Shown: positions 8,826 to 17,117 of the stretch, piece after piece
How the letters are laid out: the number at the start of each line of letters is the position of its first letter
How positions within the stretch are numbered: position 1 is the stretch's first letter
Assembly: GCA_027450185.1 (NCBI GenBank)
Contig: DAIDKF010000014.1
Location: 1-64,000 of the forward strand
Source: Granulicella sp.
Lineage (GTDB): Bacteria > Acidobacteriota > Terriglobia > Terriglobales > Acidobacteriaceae
Length of the DNA stretch: 64,000 nt
Reading direction: 5' to 3'
The notes under the pieces: generated by a model
What the model saw: only the letters and a program-made list of their open reading frames with translations
What the model was told of the DNA's origin: nothing
Database searches by the model: none
Program-made: the position numbers and the translations under genes

Positions 8826-9830
8826 ATGGCAGTCAAGGTAGGCATCAACGGCTTCGGACGGATCGGGCGGAATGTTTTCCGCACAGCATTGGGCAATCCT
8901 GAGATTGAGTTTGTGGCGGTCAATGACCTGACGACGCCGGCAACGCTGGCGCACCTGCTGAAGTATGACTCGATTCTGGGAAACTTGAAGCACGAGATCT
9001 CGGCGACAGAGGATTCGATCGTTATCGACGGGAAGGCGATCAAGGTATTTGCGGAACGCGATCCGGCAAAGCTGGATTGGGCGTCGGTGGGCGCGGAGAT
9101 TGTGGTGGAGTCGACAGGATTCTTTACCGACGCGACGAAGGCCAAGGCGCATCTGGGCGCGACGGTGAAGAAGGTGATTATCTCGGCGCCGGCGTCGAAT
9201 GAGGATTTGACGGTCGTGCTGGGCGTGAATGACGACAAGTATGACGCGGCCAGGCACAACGTGATCTCGAATGCGAGCTGCACGACGAACTGCCTGGCGC
9301 CGGTGGTGAAGGTGATCAACGATACGTTCGGGATTGCTTCGGGAATTATGACGACGATCCACAGCTATACGAACGACCAGGTGATTCTGGATACTCCGCA
9401 CAAGGACCTGCGGCGGGCGCGGGCGGCGGCGTTGAGCATGATTCCCAGCTCGACGGGCGCAGCCAAGGCGCTGAAGCTGGTGATTCCGGCGATGGACGGC
9501 AAGCTGGATGGATTTGCGATCCGGGTGCCGACGCCGAATGTGTCGGTGGTGGACCTGACGTTTGTGGCGGAGAAGCCGATGGATGCCAAGAGCGTGAATG
9601 CGGCGCTGAAGGTGGCGAGCGAGGGTCCGCTGAAGGGGATTCTGGGGTACACCGAGGAAGAGCTGGTGTCGACCGACTTCCGTGGGAATCCGCTATCGAG
9701 CATCGTGGACTCGAAGCTGACCAAGGTGATTGGAAACACGGGCAAGGTGATTAGCTGGTACGACAACGAGTGGGGGTACTCGAGCCGGGTGAAGGATCTG
9801 ATCCTGTTCCTGGTGAAGAAGGGGCTGTAG
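8826..9830 (+). CDS. gapA: glyceraldehyde-3-phosphate dehydrogenase, NAD type
   Basis: Oxidises glyceraldehyde-3-phosphate to 1,3-bisphosphoglycerate in glycolysis. The 334-residue protein opens with the Rossmann motif INGFGRIGRNVFR, has Asp34 in AVNDL (the NAD-selecting residue), the catalytic Cys152 in NASCTTNC, the partner His in TTIHSYTNDQ, and the C-terminal WYDNEWGYSSRV. A GAGG ribosome site precedes the ATG, so this gene is leadered, unlike several neighbours. Heptamer-type repeats follow the stop codon. It does not form an operon with pgk and tpiA, which lie 2-4 kb downstream. Confidence 0.97.
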   Translation: MAVKVGINGFGRIGRNVFRTALGNPEIEFVAVNDLTTPATLAHLLKYDSILGNLKHEISATEDSIVIDGKAIKVFAERDPAKLDWASVGAEIVVESTGFFTDATKAKAHLGATVKKVIISAPASNEDLTVVLGVNDDKYDAARHNVISNASCTTNCLAPVVKVINDTFGIASGIMTTIHSYTNDQVILDTPHKDLRRARAAALSMIPSSTGAAKALKLVIPAMDGKLDGFAIRVPTPNVSVVDLTFVAEKPMDAKSVNAALKVASEGPLKGILGYTEEELVSTDFRGNPLSSIVDSKLTKVIGNTGKVISWYDNEWGYSSRVKDLILFLVKKGL

Positions 9831-9834
9831 AGAA

Positions 9835-9900
9835 GTTGTCAGTTGTCAGTTTTCGGTAGAGAAGAAGATTTGTTGCTCCAACTGGAAGCTGACAACTGAC
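9835..9900. repeat. heptamer-type repeats in inverted arms after gapA
   Basis: Just past the gapA stop, GTTGTCA occurs twice in tandem (9835-9841 and 9842-9848) followed by GTTTTCG. From 9886 the opposite-strand version appears (AAGCTGA, CAACTGA, CGAATGC). The exact pairing core is TCAGTTGTCAG at 9839-9849 against CTGACAACTGA at 9889-9899, giving an 11-bp stem with a 39-nt loop. Confidence 0.7.
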
Positions 9901-9909
9901 GAATGCACG

Positions 9910-10056
9910 TCACTCGATGGCGCCGATGTATTTGAAGGGGCGGATACCGGCGGACTTCCAGAAGCAGGCGAAGATGATGGCGCTGGCTACCACTGCGTAG
10001 GCGCACCAGAGGCATGCAATGGCGTAGCGCTGTACAGCCGCTATGGCGAGCAGCAT
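9910..10056 (-). CDS. possible small membrane protein
   Basis: A 48-codon reading frame encoding one long hydrophobic stretch (AIACLWCAYAVVASAIIFACF) and a basic tail ending KYIGAIE. It lies head-to-head with the RidA gene, 36 bp apart, and converges on gapA across the heptamer repeats. No ribosome site precedes the ATG and I recognise no family. It could be a real one-span protein or a chance frame. Confidence 0.3.
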   Translation of the reverse strand: MLLAIAAVQRYAIACLWCAYAVVASAIIFACFWKSAGIRPFKYIGAIE

Positions 10057-10080
10057 GGCGAGGTCGGGGAGCGCTGCGGT

Positions 10081-10086
10081 TATGAT
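10081..10086 (+). promoter_or_regulatory. TATGAT -10 element of the RidA gene
   Basis: TATGAT ends 6 nt before the ATG at 10093, with only GGGGGC between. The GGGGG is too close to the ATG to serve as a normal Shine-Dalgarno. It fits the leaderless pattern. Confidence 0.45.
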
Positions 10087-10092
10087 GGGGGC

Positions 10093-10476
10093 ATGAGTAC
10101 AGCGATGAAGCGGACGAATATTGCAGGGACGTCGCCCTATGAGGCGGTGATTGGATTTTCGCGGGCGGTGCGGGTCGGGAATGTGGTGCATGTGTCCGGG
10201 ACAGGGCCGGTGGGGGCCGAGGAGTTAAGCGCCGCGGAGCAGACGCGGGCGGTGCTGGGGATCATCGAGGCGGCGCTGAAGCAGGCGGGCGCGCGATTTG
10301 AAGACGTGGTGCGGACACGCATATTCCTGGCCCGTGCGGAGGACTGGGAAGACGTGGGACGGGCGCATGGGGAGGTGTTTGGAACGATTCGACCGGCGGC
10401 TACGATGGTGGTGGCGGCGTTGTTGAACCCGAAGTGGCGGCTGGAGATGGAAGCTGAGGCCGTGGTGGCGGAGTAG
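10093..10476 (+). CDS. RidA-family (YjgF/YER057c/UK114) protein
   Basis: A 127-residue member of the Rid family, trimeric enzymes that hydrolyse reactive enamine/imine intermediates of amino acid metabolism. Visible family features are GFSRAVRVGNVVHVSGTGPV, the AEQTRAVLGIIEAALKQAGA helix, VVRTRIFLARAEDWEDVG, and the C-terminal RPAATMVVAALLNP followed by LEMEAEAVV. The catalytic Arg of RPA is kept. The start at 10093 follows a TATGAT hexamer at leaderless distance. It is not in an operon. The substrate is unassigned; other Rid subfamilies lack deaminase activity. Confidence 0.88.
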   Translation: MSTAMKRTNIAGTSPYEAVIGFSRAVRVGNVVHVSGTGPVGAEELSAAEQTRAVLGIIEAALKQAGARFEDVVRTRIFLARAEDWEDVGRAHGEVFGTIRPAATMVVAALLNPKWRLEMEAEAVVAE

Positions 10477-10533
10477 GCGATAGAGGCCGGGGGTGGGCGT
10501 CTGGACGCGGAGAAGCTTCGTCCCGACGCCGGT

Positions 10534-11580
10534 TCAGATGCTGATGAAGTGAAAGTAGATGGCGGCCAGCGAGGCCGTGCCGACGATGATCCAGAGGGCG
10601 ACTCCCTGCACCATGGGGCGGATGCCGACCCGGCGAAGGGTCTTCTTCGAGAGGCTGGTGCCGATGAGGAAGAGCGTGGCCGTGAGGCCGTCTTTGCCGA
10701 GCTGATTGAGAGCGGTGAACTCGGGGTGGAGGCGGGGGATGTAGGTGCTGAGGGCGGCGGCGATACAGAAAAAGAGGATGAACCAGGGGAAGGTGACCCT
10801 GGCCTTGTGGTGTGATTTGGCATGGCCGCGATGGGCGGCGATGCGCGCCATGCTGGCTGCGGTGAACAGGCTGACGGGGACGATCCAGAGGGCGCGGGCG
10901 AGCTTGACGGTGGTGCCGATGGAGAGGGCCTGAGCTCCGTAGGCTGCCGCGGCGCCGACGACGGAACTGGTGTCATGGATGGCGAGGGCGGCCCAGAGGC
11001 CGAACTGGTTCTGGCTGAGGTGGAGCAGATGGCCGACGGGGGGAAAGAGCAGGAGTGCGACGGAGTTGAGCAGAAAGACCGTGCCCATGGAGACGCTTAT
11101 CTCCTCCTCGTTGGCGTTGGTAATGGGAGCGATGGCGGCGATGGCGCTGCCTCCGCAGATGGCGGTGCCAGCGGTGATGAGGAAGGAGGATTTGCCACCG
11201 ACACGAAGAAGCTTGCCGAGCAGCAGGCCGAGGAGCATGGCCGTGGCGATGCTGATGGCGGTATAGACGAAGCCGGATCGGCCGGCGTGGGCGACCTGCT
11301 GGATGTTCATGCCGAAGCCGAGGGCCACGACCGAAGCCTGGAGGAGGAGCTTGGCAAGTTTGGCGCTCTCGGAGCGGAGAGGATGGACGATGAGGAAGCC
11401 GAAGGCTATGCCGCCGACGAGAGCGACAGGGGGTGAGACGATGCCGCTGCCCGCGGTGAGCAGGCCGAGGAGAAAGATGGTGCGGCTATCGAACTTTTTA
11501 CGGGCGTCCGGGTGGGCGGGCGAATGGGCGGGCGAATGGGCAAGGGTGTCTTCACTGGGCAGGACGGCGGTAGAGGGCAT
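10534..11580 (-). CDS. YeiH-family putative sulfate exporter
   Basis: A 348-residue inner-membrane protein of the conserved YeiH/UPF0324 family, annotated elsewhere as a putative sulfate exporter. About ten hydrophobic segments are visible. Family signatures are SVVALGFGMNI, the ITAGTAICGGSAIAAIAP loop, AIHDTSSVVGAA, and the C-terminal LFLIGTSLSKKTLRRVG. The first 30 residues are hydrophilic with a short His/Pro repeat (HSPAHSPAH) caused by a tandem 12-bp DNA repeat. It is convergent with the RidA gene and not obviously in an operon. Direct functional evidence for the family is thin. Confidence 0.8.
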   Translation of the reverse strand: MPSTAVLPSEDTLAHSPAHSPAHPDARKKFDSRTIFLLGLLTAGSGIVSPPVALVGGIAFGFLIVHPLRSESAKLAKLLLQASVVALGFGMNIQQVAHAGRSGFVYTAISIATAMLLGLLLGKLLRVGGKSSFLITAGTAICGGSAIAAIAPITNANEEEISVSMGTVFLLNSVALLLFPPVGHLLHLSQNQFGLWAALAIHDTSSVVGAAAAYGAQALSIGTTVKLARALWIVPVSLFTAASMARIAAHRGHAKSHHKARVTFPWFILFFCIAAALSTYIPRLHPEFTALNQLGKDGLTATLFLIGTSLSKKTLRRVGIRPMVQGVALWIIVGTASLAAIYFHFISI

Positions 11581-11822
11581 CGTTGGTTGTGGCTCCGAGT
11601 TCTACTGTCCAGGAATCGTAGCGTGGCGTCCAAGTAGAAGTTGTTATGGGCCATAGGATTTTATTGAGGACGCGAGATGTCAGGCCGAGGTGTTGGACAT
11701 TCACACCGAGGTGAAACCGCCACCATCAAGCAATAGGGTTTTCCACACGCAGCCTGATCGATTTGGAAGAGTCTGCGCAGAGTGGATCGGGCCTCCTGCT
11801 ATTCAATCGCGGCTGGTTCATT

Positions 11823-11828
11823 TATCCT
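11823..11828 (+). promoter_or_regulatory. -10-like hexamer of pgk
   Basis: TATCCT ends 7 nt before the pgk ATG at 11836. The identical hexamer and gap precede the M20 peptidase gene. No Shine-Dalgarno is present. Confidence 0.35.
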
Positions 11829-11835
11829 TCTGGCA

Positions 11836-13047
11836 ATGTCCAAGCTATCTATTCGCGACCTCGATCTAACCGGCAAGCGTGTCTTCATTCGTGTTGACTT
11901 CAACGTACCTCTCTCCAAAGAGGGCATTATCACGGACGATACGCGGATCCGCGAGACGATTCCGACGATAGAGTATGCGCTGCGGCGCAAGGCGAAGGTG
12001 ATTCTGGCGGCGCATATGGGAAGGCCGAAGGGCAAGGTGGTGGACTCGATGAGCCTGCGGCCGGTGGTGGCGCGGCTGCGGATGCTGCTGGATGGCGTGC
12101 TGGATGCGGATGAAAATGTGGCGTTCGCGCCGGACTGCGTGGGACAGGTGGCCGAGGAGATGGCCAGCAACCTCGAACCAGGGCAGACGCTGCTGCTGGA
12201 GAACCTGCGCTTTCATGCGGGCGAAGAGGCCAATGATCCGGGGTTTGCGCGAGAGTTGGCAAAGCTGTGCGATGTGTACGTGAACGACGCGTTTGGGGCA
12301 GCGCACAGAGCGCATGCGTCGACGGAGGGGATTACGCATTTTGTGGCGCAGTCGGCTTCGGGACTGTTGATGGAGAAGGAGCTGAACTACCTGGGCAAGG
12401 CGGTGACGGAGCCGTTCCGGCCGTTCGTGGCGATTATTGGCGGGGCGAAGGTTTCGGACAAGATTGAGTTGATCAATGCGCTGCTGGACAAGGTGGACTC
12501 GCTGCTGGTTGGCGGCGGGATGACGTACACGTTTCTGAATGCGAAGGGGCAGGCTACAGGCAAGTCGCTGGTGGAGACGGACAAGATCGATGTGGCGCGA
12601 GCGGCGCTGGATAAGGCGGAGGCGCGGGGCGTGAAGTTCCTGCTGCCGGTGGACCATGTGCTGGCGGACAGGTTTGCTGCCGATGCGAAGACACAGTTGT
12701 TCAGCGGGGATGGACCCTTCCCTGCCGAGTGGATGGCGTTGGATATCGGGCCGGCGACGGTGAAGCTGTTCGCGGAAGAGATTGCGGAGGCGGCGACGGT
12801 GGTGTGGAACGGGCCGATGGGCGTGGCGGAGTTTCCGGCGTTTGCCAAGGGAACGAATGCGATTGCCAAGGCGCTGGCGCGGAATGAGGACGCGATCACG
12901 ATTGTGGGCGGCGGAGACTCGGTGGCGGCGCTGCATCACTCCGGCGTAGCGGACAAGATTACGCACATCTCTACGGGGGGTGGAGCGAGTCTGGAGTTCC
13001 TGGAGGGGAAGACACTGCCGGGCGTCGCGGCGCTGACGGACAAGTAA
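11836..13047 (+). CDS. pgk: phosphoglycerate kinase
   Basis: Transfers phosphate from 1,3-bisphosphoglycerate to ADP in glycolysis. The 403-residue protein has the signature [13 protein letters not shown], substrate-binding Arg/His in [11 protein letters not shown] and [38 protein letters not shown], the hinge region [14 protein letters not shown], and the nucleotide-binding [11 protein letters not shown] with GGGDSVAAL and [14 protein letters not shown] set the start at 11836, where the usual pgk N terminus begins; the open frame reaches back to 11782. It is followed 78 bp later by tpiA in the same direction, a likely pair. Confidence 0.96.
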   Translation: MSKLSIRDLDLTGKRVFIRVDFNVPLSKEGIITDDTRIRETIPTIEYALRRKAKVILAAHMGRPKGKVVDSMSLRPVVARLRMLLDGVLDADENVAFAPDCVGQVAEEMASNLEPGQTLLLENLRFHAGEEANDPGFARELAKLCDVYVNDAFGAAHRAHASTEGITHFVAQSASGLLMEKELNYLGKAVTEPFRPFVAIIGGAKVSDKIELINALLDKVDSLLVGGGMTYTFLNAKGQATGKSLVETDKIDVARAALDKAEARGVKFLLPVDHVLADRFAADAKTQLFSGDGPFPAEWMALDIGPATVKLFAEEIAEAATVVWNGPMGVAEFPAFAKGTNAIAKALARNEDAITIVGGGDSVAALHHSGVADKITHISTGGGASLEFLEGKTLPGVAALTDK

Positions 13048-13125
13048 CGTGCGATAGCCGTCCAAGCGGCTTGCCAGTCGTGTAGACGTGCCCGTAGTCT
13101 CCGTTAACGTTTGGACAGGAGCTTC

Positions 13126-13881
13126 ATGCGGAAACCCGTAATTGCTGGAAACTGGAAGATGTACAAGACTCCGAAGGAGTCGCTCGCGTTCCTGGATGCA
13201 TTTCTGCCGCTGGTGGAGGGGCACGAGCGGGATGAGATTCTGCTGTTCCCCACGATGAGTTCGCTGGCGTATGCGATTGAGGCGGCGGCCGGGACGAACG
13301 TGCGCGCAGGTGCGCAGAATATGCACTGGCTGAACGAGGGGCCTTATACCGGGCAGACGTCGCCGACGATGCTGGTGTCGATTGGGTGCCGGCACGTGCT
13401 GCTGGGCCACTCGGAGCCGCGGCTGTACTTCAACGAGACGTATGAGCGCGTTAACCTGAAGTTGAAGGCTGCGATCAATCACGGGATTACCCCGATTGTG
13501 TGCTTTGGGGAGATGCTGGCGGAGCGCGAGGACCTGCGCACCGAAGAGGTGCTGCGCACGCAGGTGCAGGCCGCGCTGCGGAATATCTCAGCGAGCGAGG
13601 CGCGGCGGCTGGTGATTGCGTATGAGCCGATCTGGGCGATTGGGACGGGGTCTACGGCCAGCCCGGAGGTGGCGGCGGCGGCGCACGCGATTATTCGACA
13701 CGAGCTGAGCCATTGCTGCGGTCAGCAGACGGCGGAGAATACGCGGATCGTGTATGGGGGATCGGTGAAGCCGGAGAATATTGCCGCGCTGATGGCACAG
13801 GAGGAGATCGACGGGGCGCTGGTGGGTGGGGCGAGTCTGGTGCCAACCACGTTTGCGGATATTGTGCAGTACAAGGAGTAG
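13126..13881 (+). CDS. tpiA: triosephosphate isomerase
   Basis: Interconverts dihydroxyacetone phosphate and glyceraldehyde-3-phosphate. The 251-residue TIM barrel has Asn9 and Lys11 in AGNWKMYK, His95 in LLGHSE, Glu167 in AYEPIWAIGTG, and the phosphate loop YGGSVKPENI plus GALVGGASL. The usual GHSERR is GHSEPR here, so position 98 is Pro rather than the near-invariant Arg; the catalytic residues are intact. The ATG at 13126 has ACAGGAG upstream. The last codons (AAG GAG TAG) form the first unit of a heptamer-type tandem repeat that continues into the spacer. Confidence 0.95.
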   Translation: MRKPVIAGNWKMYKTPKESLAFLDAFLPLVEGHERDEILLFPTMSSLAYAIEAAAGTNVRAGAQNMHWLNEGPYTGQTSPTMLVSIGCRHVLLGHSEPRLYFNETYERVNLKLKAAINHGITPIVCFGEMLAEREDLRTEEVLRTQVQAALRNISASEARRLVIAYEPIWAIGTGSTASPEVAAAAHAIIRHELSHCCGQQTAENTRIVYGGSVKPENIAALMAQEEIDGALVGGASLVPTTFADIVQYKE

Positions 13882-13977
13882 AGGGTAAGGAGTAGCGAGT
13901 AAGGAGTAGAGAAAAACTTCGTCTCCACGATGCCCTGCTCCCTACTACTTACTATCTACTACTTGCTCTCTGCTCTA
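13873..13977. repeat. opposed heptamer-type tandem repeats between tpiA and lepB
   Basis: AAGGAGTAG occurs at 13873-13881, 13887-13895 and 13901-13909, exactly 14 bp apart; the array can be read as alternating heptamers (AAGGAGT, AGAGGGT, AAGGAGT, AGCGAGT, AAGGAGT). The facing array at 13942-13976 is CTACTAC, TTACTAT, CTACTAC, TTGCTCT, CTGCTCT. The two arrays are near reverse complements (about 19 of 23 positions). Each runs into a stop codon, tpiA on one side and lepB on the other. The whole could fold into one large hairpin acting as a bidirectional terminator. Confidence 0.75.
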
Positions 13978-14583
13978 GTGGACTACGCCGGCCTGGTCCA
14001 TGGGCCAGTAGACGAAGGCGGCTTTGCCGTAGATGAGGGGGCGGGGCACGGGGCCGAAGTCGCGGCTGTCGCTGGAGATGCTGCGGTGGTCGCCCATGAC
14101 CCAGAAGTCGCCCTGGGGGATGATCATGTCGGACAGGGAGCGGTCGTCGCGGTAGCGGAAGGGGACGTAGGGCTCGTTGAGCGCGACGCCGTTGACCCAG
14201 ACCTTGCCGTGGTCGATGCGGAGGTCGTCGCCGGGGAGCGCGATGACGCGCTTGATGTAGCTCTTGGAGTGGTCGCCGGGGTAGAGAAAGACGACAACGT
14301 CGCCGCGGTGGATGGACTCAAAGCGGTAGGCAAACTTGTTAATGAAGAGGCGATCCTGATCTTCGAGGCGAGGCAGCATGCTGGTGCCTTCGACGCGGAC
14401 GGGCTGATAGAGAAACAGAATGATGAAGAGGGAGACGGCGACGGAGACAACCATGTCGCGAGACCAGGAACGCCAGCCAGAGGGCCCGGTGGGAGCAACG
14501 ATGGTGGCCGGTGGTGCGGAGGTTGGCTCCGGTGCGGAGGGGGTGGAAGCTGGGCAATCTTCGTTGTGTTGCGGTTCAGACAC
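13975..14583 (-). CDS. lepB: signal peptidase I
   Basis: Removes signal peptides from exported proteins at the outer face of the inner membrane. With the GTG at 14583 the protein has 202 residues: a Pro/Ser/Ala-rich cytoplasmic tail, one membrane segment at about 44-60, then the catalytic Ser68 in VEGTSMLP and general-base Lys111 in SYIKRVIALPGD, plus the box-E sequence GDHRSISSDSRDFGPV. The compact size and single span resemble the Gram-positive/cyanobacterial type rather than E. coli. A TTG at 14643 would add 20 residues. It converges on tpiA across the tandem repeats. Confidence 0.92.
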   Translation of the reverse strand: MSEPQHNEDCPASTPSAPEPTSAPPATIVAPTGPSGWRSWSRDMVVSVAVSLFIILFLYQPVRVEGTSMLPRLEDQDRLFINKFAYRFESIHRGDVVVFLYPGDHSKSYIKRVIALPGDDLRIDHGKVWVNGVALNEPYVPFRYRDDRSLSDMIIPQGDFWVMGDHRSISSDSRDFGPVPRPLIYGKAAFVYWPMDQAGVVH

Positions 14584-14676
14584 CGTGAAAGGCCTCGCTG
14601 ACAGGTTGAACTGAGCGCGGCTGGTGAGGCGCCGCAGCTTCAAGATTAGACGAAACGGAGGAAATTAGGTACGCGC

Positions 14677-15777
14677 TCAGGGGGTGGGCGGAGTGGGGGC
14701 GGACTCGGGCAGGCCGAGGCCAGGGATGAGGTTCCTGCCATCCAGGCCGGTGGGAGACCAGGTGTTGACGATAAGCTGGGCAAGTTTGGCAATGGTGACC
14801 TCGGCTTCGTTGTCGACGGTCCAGCCGTGGTCGCGGTTGGCGTAGGTGAAGAGGGAGAGGACCATGGGACCGGACTTGCCCATAACGATGGCGACGTCGG
14901 CGCGGACGGCGTCGAGCGAGCCGGTTTTGCTGGCAATGGCGGTGCCGTTCTCGCTGGTGTCGACGGCCTCGATGTAACGTGGGATCGTTTCGCGGTAGAA
15001 CTGGTTTTTGAGCATGCTGAGGGCGACGGAGCAGACGGCCAGGTCGGCCGCGTCGGTGGGCAGGAACCGGGCCGTGCCGGGGGTGACGGCAGTTCCCTGC
15101 TGGTGAAGGTGGCATAGGCCGATGGTCTCCATGAGATAGGCCATCTCGCGGGGGGTGGTCTTGCCGAGGCCGAACTTTGGCTGGTCGGCGGGCATGGGAC
15201 CAGTGGCGGGGAGCATGATCTTCTTGTAAAGGTGGGTGTTGGCGAGGCCGAGAGCCTGAAGACGGGCGTTGACGGGGTCGATGCCGAAGCGGTCGATGGC
15301 GAGGTTGGTGGCGGTATTGTCACTGACGATGACCATCAGGGTGAGGACGTCTTTGAGGGTGAGGGTAACCGGGGTGTCGAGGAAGGTGAGGATGCCGGAG
15401 CCGGCGACGGCCTGGTGGGGATGAAGGGTGATGGGCTCGTCCCAGCGGGCTTTGCCTTCGCGAACCTGGACCATGGCGTGGTAGAGGATGGCGAGCTTGA
15501 TGACCGAGGCGGTCTGGACGGGGAGGTCGGCGTCGACGGCGACGGTCTTGAGGGTATTGAGCTGGATGGCGTAGAGGGCGGTGTGGCCGAGGCCGGCGGT
15601 GGCGCGGGCGTCGACCACCTGCTGGAGATGTTCCTGGAGGGAGGTGGGCGCGGGGATGGCCTGAGCGGCGGCGGGGCGCAAACTGAGGAGGCTGGCGGCG
15701 GCGAGAAGACACAGGCGGCGGGTGAAGGACGTGGTGCCCGACTGGGTATTTGGCTGGGTGTTCGGCTGGGTACTCAT
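14677..15777 (-). CDS. exported class A beta-lactamase-like serine hydrolase
   Basis: A 366-residue exported protein of the penicillin-recognising family. The N terminus has TRRLCLLAAASLLSL, a signal sequence with a twin-arginine pair, cleaved probably after AAAQA. Active-site motifs are SVIK (Ser91, Lys94), SDN (152-154) and KTG (284-286). Between SDN and KTG I find no E-x-x-L-N omega-loop motif; the matching region reads LPATGPMPADQPKFGLGKTTPREM in outline and has no Glu at the deacylation position. It may therefore acylate but deacylate slowly, or act on another substrate. I used the ATG at 15777, just before the short QPNTQPNTQ tail; a longer frame to 15906 exists. Confidence 0.75.
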   Translation of the reverse strand: MSTQPNTQPNTQSGTTSFTRRLCLLAAASLLSLRPAAAQAIPAPTSLQEHLQQVVDARATAGLGHTALYAIQLNTLKTVAVDADLPVQTASVIKLAILYHAMVQVREGKARWDEPITLHPHQAVAGSGILTFLDTPVTLTLKDVLTLMVIVSDNTATNLAIDRFGIDPVNARLQALGLANTHLYKKIMLPATGPMPADQPKFGLGKTTPREMAYLMETIGLCHLHQQGTAVTPGTARFLPTDAADLAVCSVALSMLKNQFYRETIPRYIEAVDTSENGTAIASKTGSLDAVRADVAIVMGKSGPMVLSLFTYANRDHGWTVDNEAEVTIAKLAQLIVNTWSPTGLDGRNLIPGLGLPESAPTPPTP

Positions 15778-15945
15778 GACGTGGGTGGCCCTCGTCAAAA
15801 GATGATACGCGGGGTGATGTGCGAGGCTGAAGCCTGAGCGGGCCGAGGTTGCCGGCAGAGGTGCTGTGCAGGGAACTCCGGTGATGGATACGTCGCGACG
15901 TATCACAATGCGATGCAGTAGAATGAAGCTGGTGACCCATTTACC

Positions 15946-16911
15946 ATGTCGACCTTGACTATGTCCTCCTCTCCGATGGAACAGCCCGCTGTGCGGATCA
16001 GGGCTGATCTCGAAAGTCTCCCGACAGAACGGCCCAACGAAGCATCCGAGGGCCTGGATACCAAATCAGCTATTGAAATTGCAAGGATTATCAATCACGA
16101 GGACGCAAAGATCGCAGCCGCGGTGAAGAAAGCGCTACCCGAGATTGCGATGGTGATTGACACTGTGGCGCGGTCGTTACGGGACGGCGGACGGTTGATC
16201 TATGTGGGTGCGGGGTCGTCGGGCAGAATCTCGGCACTGGACGCATCGGAGTGTCCGCCGACGTTTTCCACAGCGCCGCAACAGGTTCAGTACATTATGG
16301 CGGGTGGACCGAAGGCGTTGGCCAGTGCTTCGGATGTGAATGAGGATTCGCCGGAGCTGGGGCAACGCGATATCGCCCGGCGGCGGCCTACACGCAAGGA
16401 CATTGTGATTGGGGTTTCGGCTTCCGGCCGGACGCCCTATGTGGTGGGTGCAACCGAGTATGCGCGGGCCTGCGGAGCCAAGACAGCCGCGATTACCTGC
16501 AACGCAAGCTCCGACCTGAGCCAGGTGGTGGATATCACGATCTGCGCGGAGGTGGGACCGGAGATTCTGTCGGGTTCGACACGCATGAAGTCGTCGACGG
16601 CGCAGAAGATGATTCTGAACATGATCACCACGGGGGCGATGACGCGGCTGGGCTATGTGTACGACAACCTGATGGTGAACGTGCACATGAAGAACGCGAA
16701 GCTGGTGGAGCGCGGGATTCGGGTGCTGATGAAGGTCTGCGGCATCGACCGCGAGACGGCCATTCGGACGATCAAGTCGGCGGGCAAGTCGATTCCCATT
16801 GCGGTGGTGATGCTGAAGGCCAACGTGGACAAGATGGAGGCCGTGCGGCGGTTGCAGAAGTCGGATGGGAATGTGCGGCTGGCGATCGATGATTCGCGGC
16901 TGGAGCTGTAG
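15946..16911 (+). CDS. murQ: N-acetylmuramic acid 6-phosphate etherase
   Basis: Cleaves the lactyl ether of MurNAc-6-phosphate to give GlcNAc-6-phosphate, recycling cell-wall sugar. The 321-residue SIS-fold protein has LIYVGAGSSGRISALDASECPPTFS, matching the family signature with the catalytic Glu in ASECPP, then GGPKAL, NEDSPELGQRD, VIGVSASGRTPYV, and GSTRMKSSTAQKMILNM. Its product feeds the NagA/SIS-deaminase steps encoded at 49-55 kb. An ATG at 15961 is an alternative start. A 9-bp inverted repeat follows the gene. Confidence 0.93.
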   Translation: MSTLTMSSSPMEQPAVRIRADLESLPTERPNEASEGLDTKSAIEIARIINHEDAKIAAAVKKALPEIAMVIDTVARSLRDGGRLIYVGAGSSGRISALDASECPPTFSTAPQQVQYIMAGGPKALASASDVNEDSPELGQRDIARRRPTRKDIVIGVSASGRTPYVVGATEYARACGAKTAAITCNASSDLSQVVDITICAEVGPEILSGSTRMKSSTAQKMILNMITTGAMTRLGYVYDNLMVNVHMKNAKLVERGIRVLMKVCGIDRETAIRTIKSAGKSIPIAVVMLKANVDKMEAVRRLQKSDGNVRLAIDDSRLEL

Positions 16912-16966
16912 GGCGAACTCCCCATAGGCACAGAGTGCGAGCAGAGTGCAGGTCTCTCCCCAGCGC

Positions 16967-17001
16967 CATCACGACAGAGCGGGTTTGCTTGCGTCGTGAT
17001 G
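16967..17001. repeat. 9-bp inverted repeat between murQ and murA
   Basis: CATCACGAC at 16967-16975 and GTCGTGATG at 16993-17001 are exact reverse complements with a 17-nt loop. It may terminate murQ transcription. No T-tract follows. Confidence 0.5.
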
Positions 17002-17105
17002 ACAGCACCTTCGCTGGATGGTTCATGGAAAGATGCTTCGTTCAGGAGCGTTGCATTCGGGAATACTCTCGGTGGGTGTTGGGATTTCCTCACTTGGCTG
17101 CGATC

Positions 17106-17111
17106 TACACT
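17106..17111 (+). promoter_or_regulatory. -10-like hexamer of murA
   Basis: TACACT ends 6 nt before the murA ATG, with TGAGGG between. The purine stretch abuts the ATG and is too close for a normal ribosome site. It fits the leaderless pattern. Confidence 0.4.
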
Positions 17112-17117
17112 TGAGGG

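Noticed and set aside
11866-13482. 538-codon minus-strand frame over pgk and tpiA
   Set aside because: Arg/His/Gln-rich shadow of two well-supported genes and it spans both.
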